NCBI RefSeq assembly: GCF_001467945.1
Contig: NZ_LNYQ01000013.1
Span: forward strand, 2,052,585-2,116,584
Direction: 5' to 3'
DNA length: 64,000 bases
From: Legionella parisiensis
GTDB lineage: Bacteria > Pseudomonadota > Gammaproteobacteria > Legionellales > Legionellaceae
Shown here piece by piece: positions 9,461 to 17,398 of the stretch. The notes beneath the pieces are model-generated. The model was not told where the DNA came from, ran no database searches, and saw nothing but the letters and a program-made list of their open reading frames with translations. A program made the position numbers and the translations under genes. Positions within the stretch are counted from its first letter, which is position 1; every line of letters starts with the position of its first letter.

Positions 9461-9858
9461 TCCCTAATCGTGTCGATATTACTGGCTGAGGGTCTGTTTT
9501 AGTAAATAAGATAATCCATAAAGACTTTTGGAGAACTCTTTGCCATAGTGAATAGGAAGCAACCTAAATATTGTAGTCAGGTTCAAACCCCAAGTGTTTT
9601 TTATAGTTCCACTTGGCAAAACAGCTATGTTAACAAATATTTACTTTTAACGCCTATTCAACTTATCATAGGCTGTGAATACCTAATCAAGGAACGAATT
9701 AAATGATTTATAAAGGAACACCACTCAAATTAAAACCTGCCTTTTTAAGTACATTTGAATTGTAAACGTGTTCGAATCACATAAAGTAGGAACTAGTATT
9801 TATCAACCAAGCAAAAATATACTAGATGTAATGCAGTTTATAAAATGGATAAAACTCA
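9461..9858. other. 398-bp gap between acp and the fusion gene
   Basis: No convincing gene. A GTG-started frame (9548-9706, 52 codons, no good ribosome site) and an overlapping 20-codon frame from 9703 are present; they look more like a remnant or chance than a gene. No strong terminator is visible, so read-through from acp into the fusion gene is possible. An internal promoter cannot be excluded. Confidence 0.4.
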
Positions 9859-12800
9859 ATGCAAGATTTTATTTCTATCGTTGATGCTCTCCAAGGACAT
9901 GTAAAAAAATATCCTGATTGTATCGCTATTAAATTTTTAACACAAAAAAACTATGAGACATTGACTTACCAGGAACTTGATCAACAAGCACGTCGATTAG
10001 CTTATATATTGCAACAACATGAATCTTATTATGATGAGCGTGCTGTCATTCTGTTACCACCTGGTTTAGATTACGTTGTTGCTTTTTTTGCTTGCCTTTA
10101 CTCAGGAATAATTGCTGTTCCAGTATATCCACCCAGACGAAATCAGCATAAAAATCGTGTCTTTTCTATTCTTGATGATTCACAGGCAAAATTTGTGATT
10201 ACAAATCAAACTCTTGCCGCTGAGTTTAGGGATTATACGGTAATAAACATTGATTCCATAGGTAAAGAAGTTGTTGACAAATGCCACTTTTTTCCTATTG
10301 AACAAAACAAAATTGCTTTTTTGCAGTATACCTCCGGATCTACAAGCACACCCAAAGGTGTACTAATTAGTCATTTAAATCTCGTTGCCAATATTAAAGG
10401 AATTCTCAGCTTTACACCATCTAAAGAAACTGAGCGAGACAAAGTGTGCTCCTGGCTACCTCCTTATCATGATATGGGTTTAATTGGATGCGTACTTACA
10501 TCCATATATAAAAGATTTGAGCTTATCTTAATGCCGCCAGCTTACTTTTTACATTCGCCCATACGCTGGTTAGAAATTATTTCTCAAGAACGAGTTACAC
10601 TCACGTGCGTCCCTAACTTTGCTTTTGATTTCTGTGTAAAGAAAATTACCCCTGCTCAAATAAAACAATTAGATTTAAGTTCTTTGCGTTGTATTTACAA
10701 TGGGTCTGAACCGATTCAATTTGAATCCGTTCAGCAATTTATTAATACATTTGCCATTACAGGCCTATCGCCACAAACAATTTATCCCTGTTATGGTCTT
10801 GCTGAAGCAACCTTAATGCTCACAGCAAAACGATATAATGTACCAAATACTTCACTAAAATTAATTAAATCGAATTTCGAATCAGGAATAATATCCATTG
10901 CACCAGAATCATTCAATGATCCCACTATGAATATAGTAAATTGTGGCCATTGTCTCTCGGATCATAGCATTCGCATTGTTGAACCTAATACATTAAATGA
11001 ATTGCCAGAAGGTAGTATAGGTGAAATATGGGCAAGCGGGCCAAGTATAGCTAAAGGCTATTGGAATAAAACAGACCTCTCTAAAACCACTTTTGAAAAC
11101 CAGCTACCGAATACTCCCGCTCTATTCTATTTAAGAACCGGAGATCTTGGATTCGTCCACAAAGGAAATTTATACGTGACAGGACGAATCAAAGATTTAA
11201 TTATTATTCAAGGTAAAAACTATTATCCACAGGATATCGAGCAAGCCATTACTCAGAATCAGGAAGCCTTTGAACCTCAGGGAGCCGCTGCCTTTACTAT
11301 AGAAGTAGATGGAAGACAAGAGTTAATTGTGGTACAAGAGCTCAAACGGGTTGCACTAAATCGTATAGAATTTGATTTATTATTTTCTAAAATTCGCGCC
11401 ATTCTTTTGGATCAATTTGGATTAGTGCCCTATTCTATTGTTTTAATAAAACCTTATACCCTCCCTAAAACTTCAAGTGGGAAAATCCAACGTTGGCTTG
11501 CCCGTAAATCATTCCTAAATAAGACTTTAACAAATGTCGCGTTCTGGGATAAAGAAGATAAAAATCATACCGATACCTTTTCTCCAACCTTATCAGTCAA
11601 TGAGGTCAAAAAATGGTTAACCGATTGGTTAATGCGTCGTCTTGATATGGTTTTGTGCGAACAAGATTATAATAAATCGATTACTAGCTTAGGTATAAAT
11701 TCTATTGCAGCAGTAGAATTATCCAATGATTTACAGACTAAAATAGGAAAACAAATTGAATTACTGCCTTTATTTGACCAATGCTCTTTAAATCAACTCA
11801 TCGCTTTTTTGGCGGAGAACATTCCTTCCTATGATTTAAAACAAATTACACCGGTAATTCAATCCTTAGTAGAAAAACAATTCATAAACAAATCATCAGT
11901 CTATGGAGAGTCATCTAGGCTTGTGGATTCTCCGGCATCGTTTGGATTAGGAAGTTTGATACAAAATTCTGAGGCAAATTTAAATAATCATCTTATCAGT
12001 GATATAAAAAAAATTTATTTCAATATTAATGAAGGCATATCCAGCAATACAACTATAATCGATGGAAAACATTACATTAATTATTCAGGTTATAATTACT
12101 TAGGCTTATCTGGTGAACCCCGTGTTACTGAGGCGGTAATTGCTGCAGTAAAAAAAATGGGTACTTCTGTTTCTGCCAGCCGCCTGGTTTCAGGTGAAAA
12201 ATCGCTTCATGGGGAATTAGAAAAGGCGATCGCTAATTTAATCGGTACAGAGGATTGTCTCGTATTCCCTGCTGGATACTCAACCAACATTACTGTAATC
12301 ACTCATTTTTTTGGCAAAAATGATCTCATCATTCATGATGAGCTCGCTCATAATAGTATTATACAAGCTGCTTTGTTTTCTGGAGCTGAACGTATTTCCT
12401 TTCCACATAATAAGCATCAATACCTCATAGATTTTCTCGAAAAATATCGCGATCAGTATAGGAAAGTATTAATTGTCACGGAAGGAATTTTTAGCATGGA
12501 TGGAGATATCGCTAACGTTCCAGATCTTATTACCATTAAAAAGCAATTCAACGCTTTTTTAATGGTAGACGAAGCACATTCCATAGGTGTGTTGGGAGAA
12601 ACCGGCAGAGGTATTCGTGAGTATTATAACTTGGATTCCAAAGATATAGATATCTGGATGGGGACACTGAGTAAAGCATTTGCAAGTTGTGGCGGTTACA
12701 TAGCAGGGACTCATGAATTAATTGAAAATCTCAGATATACTGCAGCAGGTTTTGTTTATTCAGCAGGCATATCACCTGCAAATACTGCCGCTGCACTAGC

Positions 12801-13197
12801 AGCGATTGAAGTAATGAAGAAAGAACCTCAACGGGTGAGCATGTTGCGTGATAGGCATACGCTATTATTGTCTTTATTAAAAGAGCAAAATATCCCAACA
12901 GGCTTAAGCAATAACACACCAATTATTCCAATTGTGGTCGGTGAAGACTCAACAGCAATTCAACTTAGCCATTATTTAAAAGAAAATCACATTTTAGCTT
13001 TGCCTATTATTTATCCTGCGGTAGAAAAAAATTTAGCAAGAGTAAGATTATTTATGAATTGCTTGCATACAAAAGAACAAATCTACAGTATTGTTAATTT
13101 ATTGAGTAATAATGCCCTTTTTGAGAAAAAAATTAAACGAGAACTCTATATAAATAGTAACAGCCACATACCTAGTTTGGAAAAACAAGATTCATGA
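9859..13197 (+). CDS. Fatty acyl-AMP ligase / ACP / PLP alpha-oxoamine synthase fusion (candidate self-loading serine palmitoyltransferase)
   Basis: 1112-aa three-domain protein. Residues 1 to about 560 are a fatty acyl-AMP ligase: YTSGSTSTPKG (157-167), WLPPYHDMGLIG, YGLAEATLM, RTGDLGF, ending KTSSGKIQRW. The AVPVYPPRR and HDMGLIG motifs favour FAAL over acyl-CoA ligase. Residues ~575-660 are an ACP, with Ser615 in GINSIAAVEL. Residues ~720-1095 are an alpha-oxoamine synthase (SPT/AONS/KBL class) with SASRLVSGE, VDEAHSIGVLGETGRG and the PLP lysine K939 in GTLSKAFASCGGY. The likely reaction is activation of a fatty acid, transfer to the built-in ACP and decarboxylative condensation with an amino acid. 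Neighbours suggest serine and a 3-ketosphinganine product; another amino acid or an AHK-type signal remains possible. Confidence 0.9.
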   Translation: MQDFISIVDALQGHVKKYPDCIAIKFLTQKNYETLTYQELDQQARRLAYILQQHESYYDERAVILLPPGLDYVVAFFACLYSGIIAVPVYPPRRNQHKNRVFSILDDSQAKFVITNQTLAAEFRDYTVINIDSIGKEVVDKCHFFPIEQNKIAFLQYTSGSTSTPKGVLISHLNLVANIKGILSFTPSKETERDKVCSWLPPYHDMGLIGCVLTSIYKRFELILMPPAYFLHSPIRWLEIISQERVTLTCVPNFAFDFCVKKITPAQIKQLDLSSLRCIYNGSEPIQFESVQQFINTFAITGLSPQTIYPCYGLAEATLMLTAKRYNVPNTSLKLIKSNFESGIISIAPESFNDPTMNIVNCGHCLSDHSIRIVEPNTLNELPEGSIGEIWASGPSIAKGYWNKTDLSKTTFENQLPNTPALFYLRTGDLGFVHKGNLYVTGRIKDLIIIQGKNYYPQDIEQAITQNQEAFEPQGAAAFTIEVDGRQELIVVQELKRVALNRIEFDLLFSKIRAILLDQFGLVPYSIVLIKPYTLPKTSSGKIQRWLARKSFLNKTLTNVAFWDKEDKNHTDTFSPTLSVNEVKKWLTDWLMRRLDMVLCEQDYNKSITSLGINSIAAVELSNDLQTKIGKQIELLPLFDQCSLNQLIAFLAENIPSYDLKQITPVIQSLVEKQFINKSSVYGESSRLVDSPASFGLGSLIQNSEANLNNHLISDIKKIYFNINEGISSNTTIIDGKHYINYSGYNYLGLSGEPRVTEAVIAAVKKMGTSVSASRLVSGEKSLHGELEKAIANLIGTEDCLVFPAGYSTNITVITHFFGKNDLIIHDELAHNSIIQAALFSGAERISFPHNKHQYLIDFLEKYRDQYRKVLIVTEGIFSMDGDIANVPDLITIKKQFNAFLMVDEAHSIGVLGETGRGIREYYNLDSKDIDIWMGTLSKAFASCGGYIAGTHELIENLRYTAAGFVYSAGISPANTAAALAAIEVMKKEPQRVSMLRDRHTLLLSLLKEQNIPTGLSNNTPIIPIVVGEDSTAIQLSHYLKENHILALPIIYPAVEKNLARVRLFMNCLHTKEQIYSIVNLLSNNALFEKKIKRELYINSNSHIPSLEKQDS

Positions 13198-13298
13198 GTT
13201 TTAATAAGAACGGATCGATATTACACAATGCTTATGAGTGGCACTTATGTAAATCGACTGAATTTATTTATGCAATAAATTGGGCTGTTAGAAATTTT

Positions 13299-14123
13299 TC
13301 ATGGAATTAATAGGATGGTTATAGAAAAAGCAATTAGTGCATACAAAAAACCAAATATCATATCAATCACATAATGGAATCTTCCATAAATAGTACTAAT
13401 TATCAGACCTATCCCAAAAGGTAAGATGTAATAAAATAATGGAGTATGCAAATGCCACGTCGTTAATAAAACAGCAGAGGATACGCCTGTATGCCCACTG
13501 GGAAATGCAGTACCTGGAGTAGAGCCATCTTGTAATAATTTATGAGTAAATCGAAAGAAAAAACCATGGCTACGATGATCTCCAATCTTCTCAAAAATAT
13601 TACGAGGCCCATAAGCTGGAATAATACTATGAGTAATGTAGCATGAAAATAGTAACAATAAGATAACAAATTGACACTCATAGAATGGTATGAACTCTTG
13701 CCTCAGATAAAAAAATAACGGTATTCCATAAATGAGTATAAAAAAACTTAAATAACACAAATGCAGAAACTCGGAAAGAAAAAATGAATTTGCACGATTG
13801 TTATGATGAAAATTTAGTACCCACTTAAAATATTTTTTCTCCAAACCTATGAGTTTTTCATCATAATAATTTTTATTAAATGCAGATGCCAGTATCTCAG
13901 TTTCTCTATGGAACAGAGGTAAAAATAATAAAGGAGACCAATCATATAAGACTTGTAAAGTGGTTGAATGAATAGGTTTAAAAAATGGAAAAGCTTCCCA
14001 CAATATAGCGACGCAATTAATGAAAATAAAAACAAGACGTAGCTTTTGTTTAGGGTTAGACATCCCTAAGATAAAACTCGAAATAATGAGATAAATAATA
14101 ACTAATAAAGCTACTGTTAGCAT
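13299..14123 (-). CDS. PAP2-superfamily membrane enzyme (phosphatase or AUR1/SMS-like transferase)
   Basis: 274-aa polytopic membrane protein with about six hydrophobic segments. The PAP2 catalytic blocks are IIPAYGPR, PSGH (208-211, in GTAFPSGHTG) and GRFHYVID with His250 and Asp254. The classic first PAP2 motif KxxxxxxRP is not seen. That and the PA-x-GPR block are features of the PAP2_3/AUR1-type branch, which includes inositol-phosphorylceramide and sphingomyelin synthases as well as lipid phosphatases. It is convergent with the fusion gene and about 50 bp downstream of the CDP-alcohol transferase on the same strand. A headgroup-transfer or lipid-phosphate phosphatase role in the sphingolipid cluster is inference. 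Confidence 0.82.
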   Translation of the reverse strand: MLTVALLVIIYLIISSFILGMSNPKQKLRLVFIFINCVAILWEAFPFFKPIHSTTLQVLYDWSPLLFLPLFHRETEILASAFNKNYYDEKLIGLEKKYFKWVLNFHHNNRANSFFLSEFLHLCYLSFFILIYGIPLFFYLRQEFIPFYECQFVILLLLFSCYITHSIIPAYGPRNIFEKIGDHRSHGFFFRFTHKLLQDGSTPGTAFPSGHTGVSSAVLLTTWHLHTPLFYYILPFGIGLIISTIYGRFHYVIDMIFGFLYALIAFSITILLIP

Positions 14124-14176
14124 AAATTCAACCTAAGTAAATAATCTCTAATTTTTAGTATTTTACTTATGACCAC

Positions 14177-14800
14177 TCAGGCAGATGTATGTTTACTCGC
14201 ATGATAAATAGTCAAAAAAATTGTCTGTAGTATCGTGAATATTGAGAGAGAAATTAAAAGCATTAGTAAAACTCCTGCCCAATAAGAGCTAAATAAGGAG
14301 ATAATTAATATTCCTATCATGAAAAAAAGCATTTCTCCACGATTCATAACACGCCAAATTAATGTTTCATTATCATCGGATACTGCCCCACGATGATTGG
14401 CATAAGCTACTATAAATGATGGTAAAATAACCACAAAAGAAGCAATACAGATTAATTGATCCAAGCTTAAATAAAAGGCTTTAATTTCACAGAAGAAATA
14501 GGAAAAAATAATAGCAAAATCAACAAACCTATCAATAGTTCCATCAACAAATGCCCCTAAATTTGATGCTTTATTTCGAGCCCGAGCAACAGAACCATCA
14601 ATAACATCAAAAATACCTGCTAAAAGAAAAAGAAAAATGGCAGTAACATAGTAATGAAAATAAGAGCAAAAAACAGCAATCGTTGCCAAGACTAAAGAGT
14701 TTATTGTATAAAATCCCGCAGGAAAAGGACTATATTTAGCAAAAAAATTACCGAGAAGCATGGAAGTTTTTTGCCAGGTCCGTGATTTTTCTTTTATCAT
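14177..14800 (-). CDS. CDP-alcohol phosphatidyltransferase family protein
   Basis: Membrane enzyme of 207 aa that should exchange CMP from a CDP-activated lipid or alcohol for an alcohol. The full signature DG-x2-AR-x8-G-x3-D-x3-D is intact (D68, G69, A72, R73, G82, D86, D90). About five to six membrane segments surround it. A distal NRGE motif near residue 158 recalls inositol-phosphate-using members, but that is weak evidence. The ATG at 14800 is chosen; a TTG start at 14812 is possible. Together with the PAP2 gene it forms a minus-strand pair that could supply the polar headgroup of the lipid made by this island. Confidence 0.87.
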   Translation of the reverse strand: MIKEKSRTWQKTSMLLGNFFAKYSPFPAGFYTINSLVLATIAVFCSYFHYYVTAIFLFLLAGIFDVIDGSVARARNKASNLGAFVDGTIDRFVDFAIIFSYFFCEIKAFYLSLDQLICIASFVVILPSFIVAYANHRGAVSDDNETLIWRVMNRGEMLFFMIGILIISLFSSYWAGVLLMLLISLSIFTILQTIFLTIYHASKHTSA

Positions 14801-15134
14801 GATTAAATCCAATTAAACATATATAAAAACTCGATAGATTTTTATAACAATAAAAGTTGCAACATCCTAGATTGTCATTTAATTAATTTTGAAGATAATA
14901 CCAAACAATTACAAGACCGTCATCTTACTAACGTACTTTAACAGCTTTATCTAACTATTATAAGGTATAAATTCCCACATCTATTTCGTTGATTTCTTTC
15001 CTTACATTTGTAACAATTTTGGAATCATTTGTCTTGGCTAAAAATAAACCAGATAAATTTAACAGGGGAATGTAAGAATATTATTCATAAAAGAAGAACA
15101 TTGATTTTAAAGTCTTGGGAGTATAAGGATTAAG

Positions 15135-15281
15135 ATGCAATATTATAAAAGGATAAGATTATTTAAATCGGACTTTCTAAAGCATTTCTCAGTTGTTCAT
15201 TACTTGCGTAGCAATCATGCAATACATCATCATATCCTGCTTAGACACTTTGGAGTAACAAGTCCTTATGGAATTTTATGA
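15135..15281 (+). CDS. Possible 48-aa small protein
   Basis: A small open frame beginning MQYYKRIRLF, with AAGGAT 4 nt before its ATG, in the gap between the CDP-alcohol transferase and the SDR gene. It is basic and histidine-rich (NHAIHHHI). No family is recognised. It may be chance in an AT-rich gap; the ribosome site is the only support. Confidence 0.25.
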   Translation: MQYYKRIRLFKSDFLKHFSVVHYLRSNHAIHHHILLRHFGVTSPYGIL

Positions 15282-15365
15282 TTAATACCCATAAGTCTTA
15301 AAATAATAATTAAATAATGCGTGTCCTGCCCGCAATAGAATACGCGAATGAACAGAGTAAACCGC

Positions 15366-16133
15366 ATGAATAAAAGAACAATATTAGTTACAGGTGCAAG
15401 TCGTGGCATCGGCGAGCAATTAGCAAAACAATATGCCGCACCTGATATAAATTTAGTTTTAATTGCACGAGATCTCAATAAACTGAACAATATTGCCCAA
15501 ATTTGTCAAGCACAAGGAGCAAATACAATTTATGCAAGTATTGATGTCCAAAATGGAGCTCATCTAAAAAAATTTATTGTTGATATTGATAATAAAATGC
15601 CTATTGATTTAGTAATCGCTAATGCGGGAGTCTCGTCCACGTTACAACCTAATTGGCAACCAGAAAAGGAAGAAGATATTAACCAAATTTTTGCTGTTAA
15701 TTTACAAGGGACTATGAATACCATTATCCCATTGATTCCTAGAATGATAGCAAGAAGGCAAGGACAAATAGCTATGGTGAGCTCTATTGCTGGATTACGC
15801 GGATTACCCCAATCTCCAAGTTACTGCGCCAGTAAAGCGGCACTTCATATATATGGTCAGTCCTTACGTGCTTGGCTTACTCGATATCAAATTCGCGTTA
15901 ATGTGATTTGTCCCGGTTATGTCCAAACGGAAATGTCTGCTCGACTTAGTGGGCTTAAGCCTTTTTTAATGTCAAGCGAGGAAGCGGCAAAAAAAATTCA
16001 AAAAGGATTAATAAAAAATAAAGCATCTATTATCTTTCCATGGCCTTTGCATATGCTAATCAAATTAGCTTATTTACTTCCTTCAAGACCAGTAGATGCA
16101 ATTTTAAATCGCTTTGAATCTTACATTAGCTAG
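15366..16133 (+). CDS. Short-chain dehydrogenase/reductase (candidate 3-ketosphinganine reductase)
   Basis: 255-aa classical SDR. TGASRGIG at the N-terminus binds NAD(P); NAG (in VIANAGVSS), the serine in VSSIAG and Y153-x3-K157 (SYCASKAA) complete the catalytic set. ARD after the second strand favours NADPH. The C-terminal 30 residues are hydrophobic and basic, and could touch the membrane, as in KDSR-type enzymes. It sits 196 bp upstream of the dihydroceramide-desaturase-like gene, on the same strand. Reduction of a 3-keto sphingoid base is the natural role in this cluster, but SDR sequence alone cannot prove it. An in-frame ATG at 15348 is an alternative start. Confidence 0.8.
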   Translation: MNKRTILVTGASRGIGEQLAKQYAAPDINLVLIARDLNKLNNIAQICQAQGANTIYASIDVQNGAHLKKFIVDIDNKMPIDLVIANAGVSSTLQPNWQPEKEEDINQIFAVNLQGTMNTIIPLIPRMIARRQGQIAMVSSIAGLRGLPQSPSYCASKAALHIYGQSLRAWLTRYQIRVNVICPGYVQTEMSARLSGLKPFLMSSEEAAKKIQKGLIKNKASIIFPWPLHMLIKLAYLLPSRPVDAILNRFESYIS

Positions 16134-16329
16134 CTTATATTATGTATGGATAATTTAAAAATGCTTGATTTTTTCTATTGCTTTTAGTCGATATAATTTT
16201 AAAAAGCTCACAGTAAGATTTGCTATGATTTGCTTTTAAGGACCTGCACAGAAATCAAATCACAAAAAACAAGCAATTTTTTTGGTATAAACTGAAACAA
16301 TTAAAAATAGAAAAAGGACTTGTCAATCC

Positions 16330-17277
16330 ATGTCAAATAAGAATGACTCATCATTTATCTTCGTGAATGAACCTGATTTTCATAGACAGCGTCGTAAGGA
16401 AATATTATTAAAATATCCCGAAGTTAAAAGTTTATTCGGTCATGAATCTAAAACCATATATATTAGTTTGGCTCTATTATCATTTCAGCTAACACTTGCC
16501 TATTTGTGCAGGACAACAACTCTATTTTGGTGGCTATTTATTTTATATTTTTTGGGAGCCACAATAAATCATGCTATTTTTACAGCAATCCATGAAATAA
16601 CGCATAATTTGGCATTTAAATCAAAAAGGGCGAACCGCTATTTTGCCCTCTTGATTAATCTGCCATTAGGGATTCCTGCAGCAATCAGTTTTGAAAAATA
16701 TCATCAGTTACATCATCGGCATCTAGGCGATAAGAAAAAAGATGGTGATATTCCTTTAACAAAGGAAGCAAAAATATTCAACTCCACAAAGGGCAAAGTA
16801 TTCTGGTTACTTATTCAACCGCTTACATATAGTCTTCGTCCAATAATTAAATGGCCACAAAAAATGTCCTCCTGGGAAATAAGTAATATTACATTGCAAT
16901 TACTATTTAATGTTTTAGTGATTTATTTATTTGGCTGGGATTTTTTAAGTTTTTTAATTTTTTCTACTTTGGTTGGAATGAGTTTTCATCCCCTGGCTAC
17001 CCATTTTATTGCCGAACATTATGTAGCTCACAAACAACAAGAAACATATTCATATTATGGACTATTGAATTATCTTACTTTTAATTTCGGACATCATGTT
17101 GAGCATCATGATTTTCCAGGCATTCCCTGGACCAGAACAGCTCAATTAAGACAAATAGCTCCAGAATATTATAACGGCCTATACGTGCATAGCTCATGGG
17201 TGGGCTTTATGAAAGAATTTATATGTTCAAAAAAAATAAATTTATTTTCCAGAGTGGTTCGAGAATTAGGTGGTTGA
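16330..17277 (+). CDS. Sphingolipid delta-4 desaturase-like (DEGS/DES1 family) membrane desaturase
   Basis: 315-aa integral-membrane di-iron desaturase. It follows human DEGS1 along its length: an N-terminal RRKEILLKYPEVKSLFG block (the lipid_DES region), INHAIFTAIHEITHN, PLGIPAAISFEKYHQLHHRHLG, HFIAEHYVAHKQQETYSYYG, LNYLTFNFGHHVEHHDFP and a tail PEYYNGLYVHSSW. The three histidine boxes are H88-E-I-T-H92, H125-Q-L-H128-H129 and H256-V-E-H259-H260. In eukaryotes this family puts the 4,5-trans double bond into dihydroceramide. The shared N-terminal block separates it from ordinary bacterial acyl-lipid desaturases and suggests gene transfer from a eukaryote. Confidence 0.9.
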   Translation: MSNKNDSSFIFVNEPDFHRQRRKEILLKYPEVKSLFGHESKTIYISLALLSFQLTLAYLCRTTTLFWWLFILYFLGATINHAIFTAIHEITHNLAFKSKRANRYFALLINLPLGIPAAISFEKYHQLHHRHLGDKKKDGDIPLTKEAKIFNSTKGKVFWLLIQPLTYSLRPIIKWPQKMSSWEISNITLQLLFNVLVIYLFGWDFLSFLIFSTLVGMSFHPLATHFIAEHYVAHKQQETYSYYGLLNYLTFNFGHHVEHHDFPGIPWTRTAQLRQIAPEYYNGLYVHSSWVGFMKEFICSKKINLFSRVVRELGG

Positions 17278-17398
17278 AGCTATGAAAAGTTGAATAATTA
17301 AAATTTTATAACTTCAATCCATCTTTGCAAAGTGCTCAGCCAAAAGACTAGTCAGTGAAGTAAATGATTAAGGTTTGTTGACAACCCAATTAGCCTTC

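Noticed and set aside
9548..9706. GTG-started 52-codon frame between acp and the fusion gene
   Set aside because: Ribosome site too far away, no recognisable family, and an unlikely start codon in an AT-rich gap.
9859..13197. Reading the fusion as an LqsA/CqsA-type autoinducer synthase
   Set aside because: Not ruled out, but the fused FAAL-ACP, and the BcerS-like, SDR and DEGS-like neighbours fit sphingoid-base synthesis better than an alpha-hydroxyketone signal.
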